Below are positions 21,371-26,306 of a stretch of DNA of 26,306 nt, piece after piece. The DNA comes from an uncultured Moraxella sp. (lineage in GTDB: Bacteria; Pseudomonadota; Gammaproteobacteria; Pseudomonadales; Moraxellaceae), in NCBI GenBank assembly GCA_937889485.1, contig CALAPG010000280.1, forward strand, positions 1 through 26,306, read 5' to 3'. How positions within the stretch are numbered: the stretch's first letter is position 1; each line of letters starts with the position of its first letter. The notes under the pieces were generated by a model. That model did no database searches. It was not told the origin of the DNA and saw only the letters and a list, made by a program, of their open reading frames with translations. Both the position numbers and the translations under genes were made by a program.

Positions 21371-22774
21371 TTATTTACCAATACAAAAACTACCAAAAAT
21401 CTTGCCTAATAAATCATCCGCGGTAAATTCGCCTGTGATTTCATTGAGGCTAAGTTGGGCTTGGCGCAGGCTTTCTGCTACCAGTTCACCTGCATGGTAG
21501 GTGTGGAGTTGTTCATCCGCCTCTTGTAAGGCGGCTTGGGTGCGGCGTAGCGCGTCTAGGTGGCGCGTACGCGCTATTAGGCTGTTCTCTGGCGGGTGAA
21601 AACCCACTTTGTCACAAATCGCTGTGATCAGTGCCTCAAGTCCTTGACCTGTTTTACAAGAAACATAAACAGGCAGATAGCCTGCCGCCTCATCCAATGC
21701 CTTCGGTAACGGCTTCGATGGCGGTGTTAAGTCAACTTTATTGGCAATCATAAGTATGTCATTGCTAGCGGGCAGACAACCAAAAAGCGCTTTGGCAAGT
21801 GCCAAGGGGTCGCTTTCTTGGTGGGCATCATAGACCATCAGCAGCAGGTCTGCTTGTTCAATAGCTTGTTTGGCTCGCGCGATACCCGCTTTTTCAACCA
21901 CATCGTCTGTTTGGCGAAGTCCTGCGGTATCGGTTAAATTTAAGGTAAGACCATTTAGTACTATCGTTTCTTGTAAAATATCTCGAGTGGTACCCGCAAT
22001 ATCTGTCACAATCGCCCGCTCTTGCCCTGCCAGACGGTTAAGTAAGCTTGACTTACCCGCATTAGGACGCCCTGCAATCACTACAGACACCCCATCTCGT
22101 AATAGTTGTCCTTGTTTGGCAGTGGCTAACACCGCCGCTAATTGCTGACGAACCTGCAAAAGCTGCTTGGCAATATGATCATCCGCCAAAAAATCCACAC
22201 CTTCCTCATCGGGAAAATCAATCGCGGCTTCTACATACAACCGCAGCTGGATTAATAACGACAATAACGCCTGGATTTTTTGGGAAAACTCGCCCGTGAG
22301 TGAACGTATGGCGCTTTTAGCAGCCGCCACACTGGTGGCATCAATGGCATCGGCAATGGCTTCTGCCTGCACAAGATCTAATTTATCATTGTCAAATGCC
22401 CGCGCAGAAAATTCACCTGCTGCCGCCTGTTTGGCGCCTAACTCAAACACACGCGCCAGTAGCTGCTGCTGCAAAATCATACCGCCATGACCCTGCAATT
22501 CAATAACCTCTTCCCCCGTAAAGGAGTGTGGTGCGGGGAAATATAACACCAACCCCTCATCAATGATGCTACCATCCACGTCATAAAACCGACAAAAATG
22601 GGCGGTACGCGGCTTAAACTCGCTACGACCCGTCAACACCTGCGCAATGCGATAACTATCCGCACCTGACAATCGAATAACACCCACACCACCTCGCCCC
22701 ACGGGCGTGGCAATTGCAGCAATGGTTGCCGTCATAGGGACATTAGCATTACTTATCATCATATCTTTTATCAT
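21371..22774 (-). CDS. mnmE: tRNA modification GTPase MnmE
   Basis: With MnmG, MnmE installs the cmnm5 or nm5 group on wobble uridine 34 of several tRNAs, using GTP and 5,10-methylene-tetrahydrofolate. The N-terminal folate-binding domain begins [21 protein letters not shown] and includes [10 protein letters not shown]. The inserted G domain has [12 protein letters not shown] (G1), [10 protein letters not shown] (G3) and NKVDL (G4). The protein ends FGSFCIGK with the catalytic C-terminal Cys. The start is unresolved: the frame opens with GTG at 22777, ATG at 22774, 22762, 22759 and 22735, and none has a clear Shine-Dalgarno. I give 22774, knowing that the family needs only about ten residues before TIAAIATP. 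It is separated from yidC by a terminator. Confidence 0.94.
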   Translation of the reverse strand: MIKDMMISNANVPMTATIAAIATPVGRGGVGVIRLSGADSYRIAQVLTGRSEFKPRTAHFCRFYDVDGSIIDEGLVLYFPAPHSFTGEEVIELQGHGGMILQQQLLARVFELGAKQAAAGEFSARAFDNDKLDLVQAEAIADAIDATSVAAAKSAIRSLTGEFSQKIQALLSLLIQLRLYVEAAIDFPDEEGVDFLADDHIAKQLLQVRQQLAAVLATAKQGQLLRDGVSVVIAGRPNAGKSSLLNRLAGQERAIVTDIAGTTRDILQETIVLNGLTLNLTDTAGLRQTDDVVEKAGIARAKQAIEQADLLLMVYDAHQESDPLALAKALFGCLPASNDILMIANKVDLTPPSKPLPKALDEAAGYLPVYVSCKTGQGLEALITAICDKVGFHPPENSLIARTRHLDALRRTQAALQEADEQLHTYHAGELVAESLRQAQLSLNEITGEFTADDLLGKIFGSFCIGK

Positions 22775-22863
22775 CACATAAAAAAAACAAACCGCTCACC
22801 CACTTATTTTACCATTCTCGTTTACATTACAACACGCTTATTTTTGACCAAGACCAATCGCAT

Positions 22864-22894
22864 AAAAAAACCCCTTAAACAAATGCCTAAGGGG
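22864..22894 (-). terminator. Rho-independent terminator of yidC
   Basis: CCCCTTA (22871-22877) and TAAGGGG (22888-22894) form a 7-bp stem with a 10-nt loop. On the minus strand it is followed by seven T (22864-22870). It ends the yidC transcript before mnmE. Confidence 0.88.
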
Positions 22895-22915
22895 CTAAAA
22901 CCAACCTAATCATCA

Positions 22916-24622
22916 TTACACAACATTGCGTGCAGCCTCTTTGGCGGCTTGCTCTTTTTCTACTTTTTTATTGATGACATACTGCTGCGCCATGCTAAAC
23001 AAGTTATTGACCGTCCAATACAACACCAAACCTGCGGGGAAAAAAAGCATAAACACCGTAAAAATCACAGGCATAAATTTCATCACACGCGCCTGCATAG
23101 GATCTGTTGGCTGGGGATTGAGATGCTGCTGAAAGAACATAGCAGCGCCCATAATCAATGGTAAAATAAACAAAGGATCCATTGAAGACAAATCTTGAAT
23201 CCAACCAATCCAAGGCGCATGACGTAATTGCACTGACTCCACTAGCACCCAGTACAATGCTAAGAAAATCGGCATTTGCAAGAAAATTGGCAAACAGCCT
23301 GCCATCGGATTAACTTTTTCTTCCTTATAAATACGCATCATCTCTTGTGACATACGCATACGGTCATCACCGTATTCTTCTTTTAGCGCTTGTAACCGCG
23401 GGGCAACGGCACGCATTTTTGCCATTGAATGATAACTCTTATTGGCAATCGGCATTAATGCAATTTTAACCAGCAGTGTTAACACAATGATTGACCAGCC
23501 CCAATTACCAAGCACCTTGTGAACGCTATCCAAAATCCAAAATAGTACCTTAGAAATCGGCCACAATACCCCATAATCAACAGTTTTATCCAAACCTTCT
23601 GCCAGTGGCTTTAGATTTGTTTGTACCTTAGGCCCTGCATAGAGCGTTGATGTTAAAGTGACTTGTTTATTTGGTGCAACTGACACAGGGTTACTGGTAA
23701 AACCAATAATGTGATCATTACCTGACTCACGGCTATAAAAATTGGCGGTATAATCTTTTGGCATCCAAGCCGCCACAAAATAATGCTGAACTACGCCTAC
23801 CCAGCCCTTATCACTGCTGGCTTTTAGCGCATTGTCATTAAAATTACCAAATTTAATTTTATTATAAGGACTATCAGGCGTACCCCAAGCACCGCCTAGA
23901 TAAGTTGACAAACTAATAGCACCTTTATCACCCTTACCAGGATCAACGCTATTATCGCGCTTTAACTGCGCGTACATTTGCCCTTGCCAAGGCTGGGCAC
24001 CAGTATTATTAATATTGTAGCTGACATAAATAGGGTATTGACCCTCAGTAAACGTATAGGATTTGGTGACCGTTACCCCATCTTTTTGATAAGTCAATGG
24101 TACCACCAATTTACCTTGCTGAGGCTGCATCACAAACTGGCTACTAGGCGCGGTAAATCTCGCACGGCCATTGGCATTATCAATACCATTGGCACCAATT
24201 AAACCCGACTGTGCCACATAAACGCGATTGGCATCCTCTTCGAGCAACACAAACGGCTGATTACTGCCAAGGCTTTGGGTTTGCTCTCGTAGGGCAGCAT
24301 AAACCACATCACCACCAACTGGATTGATGCGAATATCATATTTATCCGTCAACACGCTAATCAACGGCGCATTGGCTGACTGACCTGTCGGTTGGCTAGC
24401 CACCACGGTACTCGTAGGTGCCGTAGCCGCAGGCACATCACCGGTAGGCGCCGTAGCCGTCCCAGCAACTGGCACATCATTACTTGTCACAGCAGTCGAG
24501 GTAGTAGGGGTTACAGCAATGGGCTTATTTACATTGGTATAATCATCACGCCATGCCAAAATCAGCAAATAAGCGGTGATTAACATTGCAATAATAATCA
24601 ATGTCCGTAAAATTTTTTGCAT
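22916..24622 (-). CDS. yidC: Membrane protein insertase YidC
   Basis: YidC inserts and folds inner-membrane proteins, alone or with SecYEG. The 568-residue protein has the gram-negative layout. The first membrane segment is at about 4-23, then comes a large periplasmic beta domain (to about 360), then the conserved insertase core with its five remaining membrane segments. The core starts around NWGWSIIVLTLLVKIALMP and includes the helical hairpin SMAKMRAVAPRLQALKEEYGDD, NPMAGCLPIFLQMPIFLALYWVL and PAGLVLYWTVNNLFSMAQQ. A Thr/Ala/Pro-rich low-complexity linker (about 34-88) joins the first segment to the periplasmic domain. AGGA precedes the ATG. It lies 174 bp after yidD in the same direction and is followed by a strong terminator. 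Confidence 0.97.
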   Translation of the reverse strand: MQKILRTLIIIAMLITAYLLILAWRDDYTNVNKPIAVTPTTSTAVTSNDVPVAGTATAPTGDVPAATAPTSTVVASQPTGQSANAPLISVLTDKYDIRINPVGGDVVYAALREQTQSLGSNQPFVLLEEDANRVYVAQSGLIGANGIDNANGRARFTAPSSQFVMQPQQGKLVVPLTYQKDGVTVTKSYTFTEGQYPIYVSYNINNTGAQPWQGQMYAQLKRDNSVDPGKGDKGAISLSTYLGGAWGTPDSPYNKIKFGNFNDNALKASSDKGWVGVVQHYFVAAWMPKDYTANFYSRESGNDHIIGFTSNPVSVAPNKQVTLTSTLYAGPKVQTNLKPLAEGLDKTVDYGVLWPISKVLFWILDSVHKVLGNWGWSIIVLTLLVKIALMPIANKSYHSMAKMRAVAPRLQALKEEYGDDRMRMSQEMMRIYKEEKVNPMAGCLPIFLQMPIFLALYWVLVESVQLRHAPWIGWIQDLSSMDPLFILPLIMGAAMFFQQHLNPQPTDPMQARVMKFMPVIFTVFMLFFPAGLVLYWTVNNLFSMAQQYVINKKVEKEQAAKEAARNVV

Positions 24623-24796
24623 ATAGCTATCCTATCTAATGATACTACTTGAATCAATCACTAGTTGCTAAGAGGAAAAACAATTAAAAAATAGAAGGTA
24701 TTCTACTAAAAAAACACGCAAAAAGATATTCTATCATTACCCAATCCCGCCACGTGCATATGAAATCTAGGAATATTATGACAATTGACCGACGCA

Positions 24797-25096
24797 TCAA
24801 CGATACCGATACACCCGCACCAAAAAAAATGCAGGCAAGCGCGGCACATACTGATAACGATAACGATAAAGAGGCAAGGGCACAAAATCGACGCCATGCC
24901 CGCCCCAAGGGTGACACCGACAAACGCGCTGTAGCATCAACCAGCCACCACGAGCACCGCCATGCAACCTAATTGCCTCTAGTCCATAACTTGAGCAAGT
25001 GGGATAAAAACGACAACGAGGCGCTATCAGTGGGCTAATCACCACGCGATAACAACCAATGATCATCCGCAACCACTTTGCCAATAACTGATCCAT
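24797..25096 (-). CDS. yidD: Membrane protein insertion efficiency factor YidD
   Basis: A small membrane-associated protein that assists Sec/YidC insertion. The 99-residue protein has the signature [27 protein letters not shown], with three conserved Cys (CRFYPTCS and the later CRCHPWGG), and ends its core at GHGVDFVP. The ATG at 25096 shares its first base with the rnpA stop (TGATG), the usual translational coupling, and an alternative GTG sits one codon upstream. The last 25 or so residues form an unusual Tyr/Arg tail ([16 protein letters not shown] and VRVYRYR), beyond the core of most homologues. A short GATAAC tandem underlies part of this tail. Confidence 0.93.
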   Translation of the reverse strand: MDQLLAKWLRMIIGCYRVVISPLIAPRCRFYPTCSSYGLEAIRLHGGARGGWLMLQRVCRCHPWGGHGVDFVPLPLYRYRYQYVPRLPAFFLVRVYRYR

Positions 25097-25521
25097 CACA
25101 ACAAGTTTCTATTCACCTTATCCTTGATTAACCTAAAACTATTTGCCAATTGTTCTACAATCACATCATTTTGCACATCATCCGAAAATTGCTTGATTGT
25201 CAACAGCATATCAATTTGACCAGGCAATTCATGCTGATGAAGTCGAAAATATTCTCTGGTCAATCGCTTGATACGATTACGCTCATGCGCCCGCTTTACC
25301 TTCTTTTTGGTAATAGCCAGTCCTAATCGATTGGGAATGGGAGATAATTGAGGATTCAAAAACTTAACAAAAATCAATAAATTATCTTGATGCACCTTGA
25401 AAGAAAAACCAGGTTTTGGCTTAGTGATTGGCACATGCCGCTGGGGGGTCATACCTTGATAATCTTTTGGCGTCAACAAACGCTGGCTTTTGGTAAACTT
25501 AAAATGGGTTGTAGAAGGCAT
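25096..25521 (-). CDS. rnpA: Ribonuclease P protein component
   Basis: Protein subunit of RNase P, which matures tRNA 5' ends together with the catalytic RNA. The 141-residue basic protein carries the hallmark RNR helix in [21 protein letters not shown], preceded by the strand [12 protein letters not shown] and by [11 protein letters not shown] near the N-terminus. It is somewhat longer than the usual 115-130 residues because of an insertion after the N-terminal helix (about 23-45, basic and Pro-rich). GGGA stands at spacing distance before the ATG. It overlaps yidD by one base. Unusually, it is separated from rpmH by 323 bp that include a terminator, so it probably has its own promoter. Confidence 0.95.
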   Translation of the reverse strand: MPSTTHFKFTKSQRLLTPKDYQGMTPQRHVPITKPKPGFSFKVHQDNLLIFVKFLNPQLSPIPNRLGLAITKKKVKRAHERNRIKRLTREYFRLHQHELPGQIDMLLTIKQFSDDVQNDVIVEQLANSFRLIKDKVNRNLL

Positions 25522-25844
25522 CGTTTATTCCCAACGTGGCTATCCTAAAATATACGCCTAAAATGCGCAAAAATCACTCTATAATACCTGTGTGTCGCTG
25601 CCAACCTCAGCAAAACCGTTGTGCCTTATGAAAACTACAGCCACCCACTGGCTAACGATCGGGTAGGGGAGCTAAATAATCTATCAACATCAATTAGCTA
25701 GCAACTATGCTTACAAAAATTGCTGACAATAAAAAAGCGATATACTTATCATATCGCTTTTTATATCAATAATGCATTTAACTGATATTTAACAATACTA
25801 ACCAAAAATATAAGTCAAAGCTTATTACTCGTTATCTAAATTCA
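25522..25844. other. rnpA-rpmH spacer, possible small RNA locus
   Basis: This 323-bp non-coding gap is long for a pair that is usually nearly contiguous. Toward rnpA a TATAAT is seen on the plus strand (25580-25585) with a weak -35; on the minus strand the same stretch gives TATTAT. Between it and the terminator at 25731-25762 lie potential stems, AGCTAA (25670-25675) with TTAGCT (25694-25699) and AGCC with GGCT near 25639-25653. A plus-strand RNA of about 175 nt would fit, as would a minus-strand rnpA leader. I do not recognise it as 6S, SRP or tmRNA. Confidence 0.35.
25731..25762. terminator. Bidirectional terminator between rpmH and rnpA
   Basis: The arms GCGATAT (25737-25743) and ATATCGC (25751-25757) are flanked by six A on one side and five T on the other, giving about 12 bp of stem with a 7-nt loop. 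It can end rpmH transcripts (minus) or a plus-strand RNA from the spacer. Confidence 0.8.
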
Positions 25845-26000
<156 letters not shown>

Positions 26001-26010
26001 TTAGTTAACA

Positions 26011-26030
26011 TTTAACCGATAGCGGTTAAA
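26011..26030 (-). promoter_or_regulatory. Hairpin in the rpmH leader
   Basis: TTTAACCG (26011-26018) and CGGTTAAA (26023-26030) form a perfect 8-bp stem with a 4-nt loop. It lies in the transcribed leader, 32 bp upstream of the rpmH ATG. It may act in mRNA stability or ribosomal-protein control, but could also be a DNA operator. Confidence 0.5.
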
Positions 26031-26059
26031 ATACAAATTTTAAAAACAGTTAATCTCAT

Positions 26060-26088
26060 ATTATGCTAATTTTTTTACTTGAGGTCAA
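26060..26088 (-). promoter_or_regulatory. Predicted rpmH promoter
   Basis: On the minus strand TTGACC (26083-26088) and CATAAT (26060-26065) are separated by exactly 17 bp of AT-rich DNA, a strong sigma70-type match. Confidence 0.75.
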
Positions 26089-26177
26089 GAAGATTGTTCG
26101 ATTTTTCCTACACTTGTTAAAAATGGGTTTTAATCACTGTTTGGTTGATAGTGATATTGTAAGCCATTTTTTGTGAG

Positions 26178-26186
26178 TTATCCACA
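26178..26186 (+). promoter_or_regulatory. Consensus DnaA box
   Basis: TTATCCACA is an exact match to the DnaA box. It lies in the rpmH-proximal non-coding DNA and within an imperfect dyad (TTTTGTG before, CACAAAA after). It is followed by a tract very rich in A and T (about 26200-26225). Confidence 0.75.
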
Positions 26187-26221
26187 AAAATCTTTTCCCT
26201 TATAATAATTAAATATATATT

Positions 26222-26258
26222 AAAGAAGCAAATGAGGAATAGCATTTGCCTCTTTTTT
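26222..26258 (+). terminator. Hairpin with T-run, origin-proximal
   Basis: GCAAATG (26228-26234) and CATTTGC (26243-26249) enclose an 8-nt loop, extended by AAAGA/TCTTT pairing, with a T-run after it on the plus strand. It looks like a terminator for plus-strand transcription, although no gene precedes it here. It may instead isolate the downstream promoter or act within the origin. Confidence 0.5.
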
Positions 26259-26259
26259 G

Positions 26260-26268
26260 TGGTATAAT
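26260..26268 (+). promoter_or_regulatory. Extended -10 promoter, presumably for dnaA
   Basis: TGG followed by TATAAT (26263-26268) is an extended -10 element with no clear -35. It points rightward out of the window, where dnaA is expected from gene order. The target is inferred. Confidence 0.45.
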
Positions 26269-26306
26269 GTATTTGGACACAAAAAGTTCAAAAAGAAATC
26301 ACAATT

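Noticed and set aside
24684..24972. Frames of 63-79 codons on both strands around the yidC-yidD gap
   Set aside because: They overlap yidD in other frames and are mostly Arg/Asp/Ser/Ile-biased shadow translations without start signals.
25592..25765. 6S RNA, SRP RNA or tmRNA in the rnpA-rpmH gap
   Set aside because: The SRP GGAA-loop core, the 6S closing stem and large bubble, and the tmRNA acceptor features are not visible. Only an unnamed candidate RNA is kept.

Overview
The window reads as the chromosomal replication-origin flank of a gammaproteobacterium, most likely of the Moraxellaceae (Moraxella/Psychrobacter-like). This rests on protein character, moderate GC with AT-rich spacers, and a rpmH-rnpA-yidD-yidC-mnmE block at the right end, the usual neighbourhood of dnaA and oriC. 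dnaA is not in the window. It is inferred to lie just past the right edge, where a perfect DnaA box, an AT-rich tract and a TATAAT promoter are visible. Sixteen of 23 genes lie on the minus strand, co-directional with a fork leaving that origin leftward. I see no tRNA, rRNA, CRISPR array, insertion sequence or prophage.

Layout, left to right. Positions 1-2250: dapB (cut by the window edge) and dnaJ, both minus. 2249-5358: a DUF2939 membrane-anchored protein, rsuA, a YigZ/IMPACT protein and a YheT-type hydrolase. 5383-8747: gdhA and mpl, divergent across a 566-bp regulatory gap. 8865-10269: a stand-alone ParA-type ATPase and a GlsB/YeaQ small membrane protein. 10385-14191: thrC, rsmB and fmt (rsmB and fmt overlap by ATGA). 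14305-17088: a large hybrid histidine kinase. 17133-18494: a CAP-domain lipoprotein with a 27-bp tandem repeat. 18581-22774: ribE, ribD, nrdR and mnmE (riboflavin synthesis, ribonucleotide reductase control, tRNA modification). 22916-25979: yidC, yidD, rnpA and rpmH (membrane insertion, RNase P, ribosome). 25980-26306: origin-proximal DNA.

The most striking layer does not belong to any gene. Eight parS-like sites (ParB-binding sequence, consensus TGTTNCACGTGAAACA) lie between 812 and 19584. Five are inside coding sequences, where they are read either as M/V-F-H-V-E/K or as V-S-R-E-T. One sits in the dnaJ 3' untranslated region. Two variant sites share the ribE-ribD spacer with four DnaA-box-like sequences, two of which form a perfect 16-bp inverted repeat flanked by T7/A7 tracts. 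This spacer lies about 6.5 kb from the presumed origin and looks like a compact DnaA/ParB control locus. A stand-alone ParA-type ATPase lies 0.7 kb from the only site matching the 16-mer TGTTTCACGTGAAACA at every base, a 20-bp perfect palindrome inside mpl. A second candidate novelty is the 323-bp gap between rnpA and rpmH. It is normally short; here it carries a TATAAT element, potential secondary structure and a strong terminator, and may encode a small RNA.
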